A DNA stretch of 7,193 nucleotides. Source: CAZPWQ01 sp964590495 (GTDB lineage Bacteria > Bacteroidota > Rhodothermia > Balneolales > Balneolaceae). Position 1 is the stretch's first letter. Every line of letters starts with the position of its first letter. This document shows, in pieces, positions 1-6,032 of the stretch. Both the position numbers and the translations under genes were made by a program. The DNA is taken from NCBI GenBank assembly GCA_964590495.1, contig CAZPWQ010000146.1:1-7193 (forward strand). Reading direction: 5' to 3'. Under the pieces are notes generated by a model. It was not told the DNA's origin. It saw only the letters and a list, made by a program, of their open reading frames with translations, and searched no databases.

Positions 1-132
1 GGAGAACGTTCTTCATTTGAGGAATATCTCAATGAAAATAAACCGGAAAAGAAATTTGCGGCGAAAGTAATGGCCGGCAAGAAAGCGCTGACTCGGTTTG
101 CTGAAAATTTTAATAGGGTCTCGACGGCATAG
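1..132 (+). CDS. C-terminal fragment of an unidentified protein
   Basis: Frame 1 is open from the left edge to a TAG at 130-132, giving the last 43 residues of a gene whose start lies outside the window. The fragment is polar and lysine- and glutamate-rich, with a segment EEYLNENKPEKKFAAK followed by a basic helix-like end (AGKKALTRFAENFNRV). There is no membrane segment or recognisable motif, so I cannot assign a family. It converges on purC, with only 19 bases between the two stop codons, which supports it being a real gene end. The reading frame could be accidental, but length, composition and the tight convergent junction argue for a genuine C-terminus. Confidence 0.6.
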   Translation, partial: GERSSFEEYLNENKPEKKFAAKVMAGKKALTRFAENFNRVSTA

Positions 133-210
133 CCCTGATCTTGAAATTGAACTAGCGGTACTTTTCAAAAGAGTGCTTTAGTACCGCATTCAATTTCGAG
201 GTATCAAGGG
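133..210. repeat. Long imperfect inverted repeat at the convergent gene ends (possible bidirectional terminator)
   Basis: The arms at about 133-162 and 180-210 are largely complementary. GCGGTACT (155-162) pairs perfectly with 180-187, and AAATTGAA (144-151) pairs perfectly with 189-196. CCC and TGAT at the outer left end pair with ATCA and GGG at the outer right end, with small bulges. The purC stop codon (152-154) falls in the bulge between the two perfect blocks, and the loop holds a smaller palindrome CTTTTCAAAAG (161-171). The position between convergent genes suits a two-way terminator, but there is no clear U-tract on either side, so that role is inferred. Confidence 0.6.
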
Positions 211-1105
211 TTGTCGGTTCAAACTCTTTCCCTGTAAGTTTCGTGAATAATTCCCGGTATCTTTCATATATCTTCCATCGAAATTCATCGGGAAGATTGG
301 GAAGATGCTGTCCTTTTTTCCCCTGGAAACCTTGATCCATCAGCCACTCGCGAAGAAATTCTTTCGATAATTGTTTTTGTGGTTGTCCCTCTTTAAGCCG
401 CTGCCTGTATTCGTCAGCATAAAAATAGCGCGAGGAATCGGCTGTATGTACTTCATCAATCAGTGTCAGCTCACCTTTATACAAGCCGAACTCATATTTC
501 GTATCGACTAAAATCAACCCTTGGTCTGCTGCTATTTTCTGTCCCCGCTCAAAAACAGCAAAAGCTTTCCCGCGGATTTCCGACCATAAATCCCGGTCGA
601 CAATTTCTCTGTCGAGAATTTCTTCTTCAGAAATATCTTCATCATGTCCCGATTCGGCTTTAGTTGCCGGCGTAAGAATAGGCTCTTCGAACCTCTGGTT
701 TTCCACCATCCCTTCCGGGAGTATTACACCGCAGAGGGTCCTTTCACCAGACTTGTAAACCCGCCAGGCGTGGCCGGTCAAACAGGCACGTACGACGACC
801 TCAACAGGTATAGTGTCACATTTTTTGGCAATACTGACATTGGGATGTGGTACATCAATTATATGGGTCGTTACCAGGTCATCAACTTTTGAAAAGGAAA
901 AAGCGGCCAGCTTGTTCAGGATTTGTCCTTTATAAGGAACAGCCTGACGCATAATATGGTCGAAAGCTGATATCCGGTCGCTCGTTACAATTCCCAAAGT
1001 ATATTCATTAATGGAATACACATCCCGTACTTTACCGCGATAGGGGCTTCCGAATCCCGGTACATCTGTCCTGGTTACACAGTTTGTAAGAGCCTGTTGA
1101 TTCAT
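152..1105 (-). CDS. purC: Phosphoribosylaminoimidazole-succinocarboxamide synthase (SAICAR synthetase)
   Basis: This cytosolic enzyme of de novo purine synthesis joins aspartate to CAIR using ATP to give SAICAR. The 317-residue product carries the family signatures in order: GKVRDVY (24-30, nucleotide-binding loop), SDRISAFD (42-49), VVRACLTGHAW (104-114), TPATKAESGHDE (145-156), LVDTKYEFG (199-207) and IDEVHTADSSRYF (216-228). At just over 300 residues it belongs to the longer form seen in Bacteroidota and in yeast Ade1 rather than the roughly 240-residue E. coli form. The start is the ATG at 1103-1105, about 15 residues before the conserved nucleotide-binding core region; its leader is AT-rich with no clear Shine-Dalgarno. 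It stands alone on the minus strand with no other purine gene in view. It converges with the fragment at 1-132 and diverges from the main operon. All key motifs are intact. Confidence 0.97.
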   Translation of the reverse strand: MNQQALTNCVTRTDVPGFGSPYRGKVRDVYSINEYTLGIVTSDRISAFDHIMRQAVPYKGQILNKLAAFSFSKVDDLVTTHIIDVPHPNVSIAKKCDTIPVEVVVRACLTGHAWRVYKSGERTLCGVILPEGMVENQRFEEPILTPATKAESGHDEDISEEEILDREIVDRDLWSEIRGKAFAVFERGQKIAADQGLILVDTKYEFGLYKGELTLIDEVHTADSSRYFYADEYRQRLKEGQPQKQLSKEFLREWLMDQGFQGKKGQHLPNLPDEFRWKIYERYRELFTKLTGKEFEPTTLDTSKLNAVLKHSFEKYR

Positions 1106-1279
1106 AATTTTTCAACTGAATAATTTATTTATCTCAATTTCCTCGCTTAAAATCTGAAAATCTTGAGAGGAAATGAAATAATGATTTAATATCAAATCCT
1201 AAATTCCAATGACCAAAATTCGAAACATCCTGTCTTACATAATAAACCGTTGTAAAATAATCGTCCTTTCATAAAAGCT

Positions 1280-1385
1280 AAGTGTCATCCTGAACTTGTT
1301 TCAGGATCTGTAGCTGGAAATCCCGTAAGAGCTTTTACGCTGCTGAGTGTTACAGATTCCGAAATAAATTCGGAATGACACCTTA
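1280..1385. repeat. Palindromic intergenic repeat (REP/MITE-like)
   Basis: The two ends are imperfect inverted copies. The left end starts GTGTCATCCTGAACTTG (1282-1298) and continues TTTCAGGATCTGTA. The reverse complement of the right end starts GTGTCATTCCGAATTTA and continues TTTCGGAATCTGTA. Each end is itself a small hairpin (TCCTGAA/TTCAGGA on the left, TTCCGAA/TTCGGAA on the right), and the centre holds a near-palindrome CGTAAGAGCTTTTACG (1324-1339). There is no coding capacity. This nested-palindrome design is typical of dispersed non-autonomous intergenic repeats. Whether it is mobile or present elsewhere in the genome cannot be seen here. Confidence 0.7.
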
Positions 1386-1404
1386 CTTGATTACTGAGCC
1401 AACC

Positions 1405-1419
1405 GTGTCATCCTGAACT
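1405..1419. repeat. Partial second copy of the palindromic repeat end
   Basis: GTGTCATCCTGAACT here is a perfect 15-bp match to the left end of the element at 1282-1296, in the same orientation. The match stops at the next bases and no matching right end follows, so it looks like a truncated or decayed copy. Confidence 0.6.
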
Positions 1420-1435
1420 GATTAAACAGCAGCCG

Positions 1436-1508
1436 TTTCGGATTTTGAACATTTGAATTTCGGATTTAATAAATTTGGATTTCGGATTTGCCATTCGGAT
1501 TTAATAAA
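1436..1508. repeat. Cluster of short TTTCGGATTT direct repeats
   Basis: TTTCGGATTT occurs at 1436-1445, 1458-1467 and 1480-1489, with exactly 22 bases between successive starts. A fourth, shortened copy TTCGGATTT lies at 1494-1502. The longer block TTCGGATTTAATAAA appears twice (1459-1473 and 1494-1508). The regular 22-base step suggests a decayed tandem array. It has no recognisable gene function and may simply be degenerate repetitive filler. Confidence 0.6.
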
Positions 1509-1510
1509 AT

Positions 1511-1666
1511 ATGAACGATCTGATCAACATCCTGCATTTTGTTACTAAGGCGTTGCAAGAGCATGTTTTGCGGTACAACGAATTAAATGCTATTCTGCCT
1601 CACAATTGTATCAAGCTCTTCAAAAGAATTCATATAAATAAAACTATAATCATTACTTACGTTTAA
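1511..1666 (+). CDS. Doubtful small ORF of 51 codons
   Basis: An ATG at 1511 opens a frame to TAA at 1664-1666. The predicted peptide starts MNDLINILHFVTKALQEHVL, has a basic, isoleucine-rich end (KRIHINKTIIITYV) and shows no motif I recognise. It lies just upstream of the main operon. Against it are the lack of a Shine-Dalgarno sequence, the adjoining non-coding repeats, and the fact that a 51-codon frame can occur by chance in AT-rich DNA. It could be a small protein, a leader peptide or noise; noise is my default. Confidence 0.15.
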   Translation: MNDLINILHFVTKALQEHVLRYNELNAILPHNCIKLFKRIHINKTIIITYV

Positions 1667-1684
1667 CTATAGGTTACGAACTGT

Positions 1685-1718
1685 TATATTCAACCGGTAA
1701 TTCAAAATGCTTTAAAAT
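1685..1718 (+). promoter_or_regulatory. Weak promoter-like sequence before the main operon
   Basis: Two -10-like hexamers lie shortly upstream of the first operon gene: TATATT (1685-1690) and TAAAAT (1713-1718), each one base from TATAAT. Neither has a convincing -35 box at the usual spacing, and I did not find the Bacteroidota TAnnTTTG motif. A promoter is expected here because the upstream neighbour is divergent, but the exact site is uncertain. Confidence 0.2.
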
Positions 1719-1732
1719 AGTGAGATAAATCA

Positions 1733-2443
1733 ATGAAGAAAAAAACAGAAAAATGGCGTAGTCCCAGTCTTGGCAAAGATATGAAAATGACTGTTTACGG
1801 AGAGACAGGGACACCCATACTTGCTCTTCCTACCCGCGGTGCCCAATGTAACCAGTGGGAAAAATATGGAATGATAAATGCTGTTTCCTACCAGCTGGAT
1901 AATGGATTCAACCAGGTTTATTGTGTTAATTCCATTGACAAGGAGGGATTTCTTAATGATCAGGCCAAACCGGAACAGCGTATTGTACGTCATCAACAGT
2001 ACGAGTCGTATCTGGTAGATGAGGTCGTACCTTACATTTTAGAGCGTAGTCCTATTAATTATCTGATAGTTGCGGGTGTCGATCTGGGCGGATATCATGC
2101 AATAAATACGGCACTGAAGCACCCCGAACTGTTTGGGAAGGCTATCGGTATCAGTGGTACGTATAATATTCGGGGATTTATGAATGGTTTTTATAATGAT
2201 GATGTGTATTACAATAATCCAACCGATTATGTGCCGAATCTGACCAAGAAAGAGTTACTAAATAAAATTATGGAGGTGGATTACCGGCTTGTCAGTTACG
2301 ACAGTGATGACCGCAGGGACAGCGCTATGCAGATGAGCAATATTCTGCATACGAAATTCATCACGCATGAACTTGATATCTGGGGAATACAGGACTCGGA
2401 ATGGGACCTCTGGCCGCAGATGTTAAAGACTCATATTATTTAA
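1733..2443 (+). CDS. Esterase-like alpha/beta hydrolase, probably catalytically altered or inactive
   Basis: The 236-residue product matches the compact putative-esterase family (COG4947-like, PF00756-related) over its whole length. Visible are KWRSPSLGKDM near the start, ALPTRGAQCNQWEKYGM (31-47), VYCVNSID (62-69), the nucleophile-elbow segment AGVDLGGYHAIN (114-125), KHPELFGKAIGISGTY (129-144) and a C-terminal HELDIWG (212-218). There is no signal peptide, so it is likely cytoplasmic. In relatives as I remember them the elbow reads G-x-S-x-G-(A/G)-Y-H and the end reads HDWPWW. Here the nucleophile position is Asp117 (GAT at 2081-2083) and the final His position is Ser222 (SEWDLW, 222-227). 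Two of three triad residues therefore look replaced, suggesting a pseudoenzyme or changed chemistry; Asp190, Asp192 or Asp193 could be the retained acid. It heads the operon, 16 bases before accC. Family assignment is firm, activity is not. Confidence 0.85.
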   Translation: MKKKTEKWRSPSLGKDMKMTVYGETGTPILALPTRGAQCNQWEKYGMINAVSYQLDNGFNQVYCVNSIDKEGFLNDQAKPEQRIVRHQQYESYLVDEVVPYILERSPINYLIVAGVDLGGYHAINTALKHPELFGKAIGISGTYNIRGFMNGFYNDDVYYNNPTDYVPNLTKKELLNKIMEVDYRLVSYDSDDRRDSAMQMSNILHTKFITHELDIWGIQDSEWDLWPQMLKTHII

Positions 2444-2459
2444 ATACTGATCATCCGGT

Positions 2460-3977
2460 ATGTCCGAGATAAAAAAAATACTGGTCGCCAATCGCGGTGA
2501 AATAGCTGTCCGCGTGATGCGAACCTGCAAGGAACTGGGAAAGGAAACGGTCGGCGTTTATTCTACACCGGATGCCGATGCCCCGCATATTCTTTTTGCA
2601 GATGAATCAGTGCATATTGGTCCTGCCCCGTCTTCTGAAAGTTACCTGGTGATCGATAAAATTATTGATGCCGCCAAGCAAACAGGAGCTGATGCGATAC
2701 ATCCGGGTTACGGATTTTTAAGTGAAAACGCAGAGTTCGCTGAACGCTGTAGAGACGAAGGCATCATATTTATTGGTCCCGGGGCGAGGGCCATACACCT
2801 GATGGGTGATAAAACAGAAGCCAGAGAACTGATGAGCGAGGCCGATGTTCCTTATCCGCCCGGTACAAAAAATGCGTTGGAGAACATTGAAGAAGCTGAG
2901 AAGATAGCCGGGGAGATCGGCTTTCCTGTGTTGATTAAAGCGGCGGCCGGCGGCGGTGGAAAGGGCATGCGTATTGTTGAAAATAAGGATGAGTTTAAAT
3001 CCGGTATAAAAGCAGCTAAATCGGAAGCACGAAATTCTTTCGGTGATGACAGGATCTATATTGAAAAGTACCTGCTGGAGCCGCATCATGTGGAGTTTCA
3101 GATTATGGCGGATACTCATGGAAATATCCTTCATGTTTATGACCGTGAATGCTCTATACAGCGTCGCCATCAGAAAGTTATTGAGGAGGCTCCAAGTGCT
3201 ATCATGACTCCGGAGCTGCGTTCGGAAATGGCCGATGCGGCTATATCGGCTGCCCGGGCTGTCGATTATGTCGGTGCCGGTACGGTCGAGTTTTTGGTAG
3301 ACCGTGACCGTAATTTCTATTTCCTCGAAATGAACACGCGTCTTCAGGTTGAACACCCGGTAACGGAGCTCATCACCGGGCTTGATCTTGTAGCACTGCA
3401 AATTTTAGTGGCGGAAGGGAAAGAGCTGCCGATGACACAGGATGACATCGAAATGAATGGTCATGCCATCGAATGCAGAATATATGCCGAGGACCCGCGG
3501 GATAACTTTCTGCCGAGTACGGGTATGTTGACGAAGCACCGCATTCCGTCAGGAAATGGCATACGAGTGGATTCAGGGGTGGAAGAGGGACAGGCCGTGA
3601 CGATCAATTACGACCCGATGATATCCAAGCTCTGTGCTTTCGGGCGCAACAGGGAACATGCAATTGACCGTATGCTCCGGGCGCTGGATGAATACGAAAT
3701 TGCTGGCTGCCGCACTACCATTCCTTTTTGCAAATATGTGCTACAGCACCGGGTTTTCCGGAATGGGGATTACAATACTCATTTTATCCAGGATCATTTC
3801 AATCAGGAAAAACTGGATAAGTTCCAGGATATACCCAATAATGTCCGGGCACTGGCAGCAGTACTTCTAAAGAAAAACAAAAAGGCTGAACCGGCAGGTC
3901 GTAACAGTCAGAATTCTGCAGAGATGGATAATAATCCGTCACCATGGTGGCATAACCGGCGAACGTATGAAAAATAA
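2460..3977 (+). CDS. accC: Biotin carboxylase subunit of an acyl-CoA carboxylase
   Basis: This subunit uses ATP and bicarbonate to carboxylate biotin on a carrier protein, for acetyl-CoA (fatty acid synthesis) or propionyl-CoA carboxylase. The product begins with the N-terminal domain KILVANRGEIAVRVMR (6-21) and HPGYGFLSENAEF (81-93). The ATP-grasp domain follows, with MGDK (115-118), KAAAGGGGKGMR (160-171) and RRHQK (235-239). The catalytic segment EMNTRLQVEHPVTE (290-303) keeps Arg294 and Glu298, matching E. coli Arg292 and Glu296. At 505 residues it is about 55 longer than E. coli AccC. The extra C-terminal tail (after about 450) is polar and ends PSPWWHNRRTYEK, with no biotin-attachment MKM motif, so no carrier domain is fused. 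No carrier or carboxyltransferase gene is nearby, so partners must be encoded elsewhere and the acyl-CoA substrate is undetermined. Its last 11 bases overlap the DUF4260 gene. Confidence 0.95.
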   Translation: MSEIKKILVANRGEIAVRVMRTCKELGKETVGVYSTPDADAPHILFADESVHIGPAPSSESYLVIDKIIDAAKQTGADAIHPGYGFLSENAEFAERCRDEGIIFIGPGARAIHLMGDKTEARELMSEADVPYPPGTKNALENIEEAEKIAGEIGFPVLIKAAAGGGGKGMRIVENKDEFKSGIKAAKSEARNSFGDDRIYIEKYLLEPHHVEFQIMADTHGNILHVYDRECSIQRRHQKVIEEAPSAIMTPELRSEMADAAISAARAVDYVGAGTVEFLVDRDRNFYFLEMNTRLQVEHPVTELITGLDLVALQILVAEGKELPMTQDDIEMNGHAIECRIYAEDPRDNFLPSTGMLTKHRIPSGNGIRVDSGVEEGQAVTINYDPMISKLCAFGRNREHAIDRMLRALDEYEIAGCRTTIPFCKYVLQHRVFRNGDYNTHFIQDHFNQEKLDKFQDIPNNVRALAAVLLKKNKKAEPAGRNSQNSAEMDNNPSPWWHNRRTYEK

Positions 3978-4350
3978 TCAGATGACACTTTTACTTAAGC
4001 TTGAGGAGATGGGCATCCTGGCGATCGGAGGGTATTTTTTTAGTTTGACGGGTTACAGCTGGTGGATTTTCGCTTTGTTCTTTTTGGCTCCTGACATTGG
4101 GATGGTCGGTTATTTGGCAAATACAAAAGCGGGAGCTTTTTTTTATAATATATTTCATCATAAAGGATTGGCGGCAGCAGTTGTAGTCTGTGGCATTGTA
4201 CTTGCCGAACCGGTCTTAATTCTTACGGGGTCTATCCTCCTAAGCCATGCTGCATTTGATCGTATTTTTGGATACGGATTAAAATACACCGATTCCTTCA
4301 AGCACACTCACCAGGGATGGATCGGGAAAACAGAAAAAGAACAATTGTGA
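3967..4350 (+). CDS. DUF4260 family small membrane protein
   Basis: The 127-residue product is hydrophobic, with likely membrane segments at about 16-28, 31-50 and 67-92. It fits the DUF4260 family pattern: LLLKLEE near the start (8-14), APDIGMVGYL (41-50), YNIFHH (60-65) and SHAAFDRIFGYGLKYTDSF (93-111) followed by THQGWIG. The conserved acidic and His-rich loops are the family hallmark; its function is unknown. The ATG at 3967 overlaps the end of accC by 11 bases, and the gene ends in a 4-base GTGA overlap with the likely murQ start, so translation of the three is probably coupled. An alternative start is the ATG at 3982. The family call rests on recalled motifs. Confidence 0.85.
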   Translation: MKNNQMTLLLKLEEMGILAIGGYFFSLTGYSWWIFALFFLAPDIGMVGYLANTKAGAFFYNIFHHKGLAAAVVVCGIVLAEPVLILTGSILLSHAAFDRIFGYGLKYTDSFKHTHQGWIGKTEKEQL

Positions 4351-5291
4351 CACATAAAAACGATTCTGAAAAACTTTTCAACCAACTAAATAAACTAGAT
4401 ACCGAACAGAGGAACCGGAACACTTTTGCTATAGATTTGGCCGATTCTGCTGAAATAGTTCGTCTCATCAATGAAGAAGACAAACAAGTAGCCTCACGTG
4501 TGGAAAAACGATTGCCGGAAATAGCCCGTGCGGTGGATATCATCAGCGAGGCTATGAAGAACGGCGGACGACTTATTTATGCCGGTGCAGGTACCAGTGG
4601 ACGTCTGGGTGTGCTGGATGCCGCTGAATGTCCGCCCACATTCGGAACCGATCCGGGTGAGGTAGTCGGGCTGATTGCAGGAGGAAAGGAAGCTATGTTC
4701 GAATCACAGGAGGGAGCCGAAGATTATGAAAAAAATGGTCGAGATGCCCTTGAAAAGATCAATATTGATGAGAAAGATGTTGTATGCGGAATCGCAGCAA
4801 GCGGCCGGACACCGTATGTACACGGTGCCCTTAAAAAAGCAAAAGCAATGGGATGTCCCACTATTTTTGTGACAACAGTACCAGGTGATCAGATTGCCAT
4901 TGAAGTTGACATACTGATCGATGTACCGGTCGGACCGGAGGTCATCATGGGCAGTACCAGAATGAAGAGTGGAACAGCTCAGAAGATGGTTCTCAACATG
5001 CTGACGACGGGTGCCATGGTACGCCGCGGGAAAGTTTATGAGAATGTGATGGTGGACCTGCAGCTTTCAAACAAAAAATTGCATGAACGCTCCAAACGTA
5101 TCATCATGATGTTTACCGGTGTAAAATACAGTAAAGCATCAGAGCTTCTTGATAAAGCCGGCGGACATGTTAAAACAGCCCTGTTAATGGCGCTTGCGGA
5201 TATTTCTTCGTCGGATGCAAAAGAGAAGCTTAAAGAAAATGACGGTTTTATCCGAAAGGCACTGCTGGCTCTGAAAAAGGAAAAACAATAA
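4347..5291 (+). CDS. murQ: N-acetylmuramic acid 6-phosphate etherase
   Basis: MurQ cleaves the lactyl ether of MurNAc-6-phosphate to give GlcNAc-6-phosphate and D-lactate in cytosolic peptidoglycan recycling. The protein has one SIS domain with GAGTSGRLG (80-88), DAAECPPTFG (91-100), QEGAED (121-126), GIAASGRTPYV (148-158) and GSTRMKSGTAQK (202-213). Glu94 and Glu125 match the catalytic E. coli Glu83 and Glu114. I chose the GTG at 4347: it forms a 4-base GTGA overlap with the previous stop and places the start a few residues before the usual LFxQLxxLxTExRN opening, giving 314 residues. The ATG at 4317 would give 324 residues and a 34-base overlap, and cannot be excluded. The usual RNPNT motif reads RNRNT here, a small oddity. 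No transporter, AnmK kinase or NagZ gene is nearby, so the source of its substrate is not shown. Confidence 0.95.
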   Translation: MTHKNDSEKLFNQLNKLDTEQRNRNTFAIDLADSAEIVRLINEEDKQVASRVEKRLPEIARAVDIISEAMKNGGRLIYAGAGTSGRLGVLDAAECPPTFGTDPGEVVGLIAGGKEAMFESQEGAEDYEKNGRDALEKINIDEKDVVCGIAASGRTPYVHGALKKAKAMGCPTIFVTTVPGDQIAIEVDILIDVPVGPEVIMGSTRMKSGTAQKMVLNMLTTGAMVRRGKVYENVMVDLQLSNKKLHERSKRIIMMFTGVKYSKASELLDKAGGHVKTALLMALADISSSDAKEKLKENDGFIRKALLALKKEKQ

Positions 5292-5294
5292 AAC

Positions 5295-6014
5295 ATGCGG
5301 GTATTGACAAGTGCATTTTTTTGGATTTACTGGGCAGCCTGTATTATATCTTTCTGTGTCTTTGTTTCGATTTTGTACCTTTTTACTTTTCCATTCGATC
5401 GTTATAATCGTATTCCAAACGGAGTAATGAAAGGTCTGGCATGGATTATGATCCGCCCCGGCTGGCGCTGCACGATAAAGGGAGCTGATCCCCGGAAAAC
5501 CGAAGCTCCGACTATTGTCGTAGCCAATCACCAGAGCTTTATGGATATACCACTCGTCTACCTGTTACCGTGGAGTATGAAATGGGTAGCCAAAAAAGAT
5601 ATGTTTAAGATACCTATATTCGGATGGATTGTTTTTATGACCGGTCAGCTTGGGATTGATCGCAAAAGTCGTTTTTCAGCTAAAAAACTGGATAAACTGG
5701 TTGAGCCGATTAAAAAAGGTATACCAGCCATGATTTTTCCCGAAGGAACGCGTTCTTCAACAGGTGAGTTGCAGTCTTTTAAGAATGGAGCCTTTAATCT
5801 GGCACGCCAATATAATTTTAAGGTTCTCCCGGTCGTTCTGGAAGGCGGGTATAAAGCTATGCCGCCGGGCGATTGGAAGTTCAGTTTTAAACAGGAATTA
5901 AAAATAACGGTTTTGAATCCCGTAGATCCGGCTGAATTTAATTCAACAACAGAGCTTAAAAATTTTACATATTCCGCAATAAAAAAAGAACTTGAGACAT
6001 TGCGTGCCTCCTAA
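5295..6014 (+). CDS. plsC: 1-acyl-sn-glycerol-3-phosphate acyltransferase
   Basis: PlsC-type enzymes add the second acyl chain to lysophosphatidic acid, making phosphatidic acid at the inner face of the cytoplasmic membrane. The 239-residue protein starts with a hydrophobic segment (about 8-32), as is normal for the family. It then shows motif I NHQSFMD (78-84, the HX4D catalytic pair His79/Asp84), motif II around GQLGIDRKS (117-125), motif III FPEGTRSSTG (148-157) with FKNGAF (162-167), and motif IV VLPVVLEGG. Length and motif order are standard. The ATG lies 3 bases after the murQ stop, and AAGGA (5277-5281) is a distant purine-rich element, so it is clearly in the same operon. A related acyltransferase acting on another lysolipid is possible, since family members are hard to tell apart by sequence. 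Confidence 0.92.
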   Translation: MRVLTSAFFWIYWAACIISFCVFVSILYLFTFPFDRYNRIPNGVMKGLAWIMIRPGWRCTIKGADPRKTEAPTIVVANHQSFMDIPLVYLLPWSMKWVAKKDMFKIPIFGWIVFMTGQLGIDRKSRFSAKKLDKLVEPIKKGIPAMIFPEGTRSSTGELQSFKNGAFNLARQYNFKVLPVVLEGGYKAMPPGDWKFSFKQELKITVLNPVDPAEFNSTTELKNFTYSAIKKELETLRAS

Positions 6015-6032
6015 TTTCAGGCCAGCTAAATC

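Larger units (their letters stand above)
1106..1732. other. 627-base divergent intergenic region rich in repeats
   Basis: This gap separates purC (minus strand) from the operon starting at 1733 (plus strand), so it should contain both promoters. It is AT-rich. I find a palindromic element (about 1280-1385), a partial copy of its end (1405-1419), a cluster of TTTCGGATTT repeats (1436-1508) and a dubious 51-codon ORF (1511-1666). The segment 1201-1225 (AATTCCAATGACCAAAATTCG) resembles the same kind of decayed AT-rich filler. No tRNA, riboswitch or strong terminator was recognised. Confidence 0.7.

Noticed and set aside
463..892. Plus-strand open frames inside purC (463-663 and 644-892)
   Set aside because: They lie antisense to a purC whose family motifs are intact, and their translations show no domain features.
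1280..1510. CRISPR array
   Set aside because: The repeats are short palindromic ends and AT-rich motifs without uniform repeat-spacer units, and there are no cas genes in the window.
1730..1996. Minus-strand open frame opposite the esterase-like gene
   Set aside because: It is a shadow of the clear hydrolase-family protein on the plus strand.
2718..3401. 227-codon minus-strand frame inside accC
   Set aside because: Its length is notable, but it mirrors the conserved ATP-grasp region of accC and its translation has no recognisable domain.
3634..3870. 78-codon plus-strand frame inside accC
   Set aside because: It lies wholly within accC in another frame, with no motif and no room for a separate gene.
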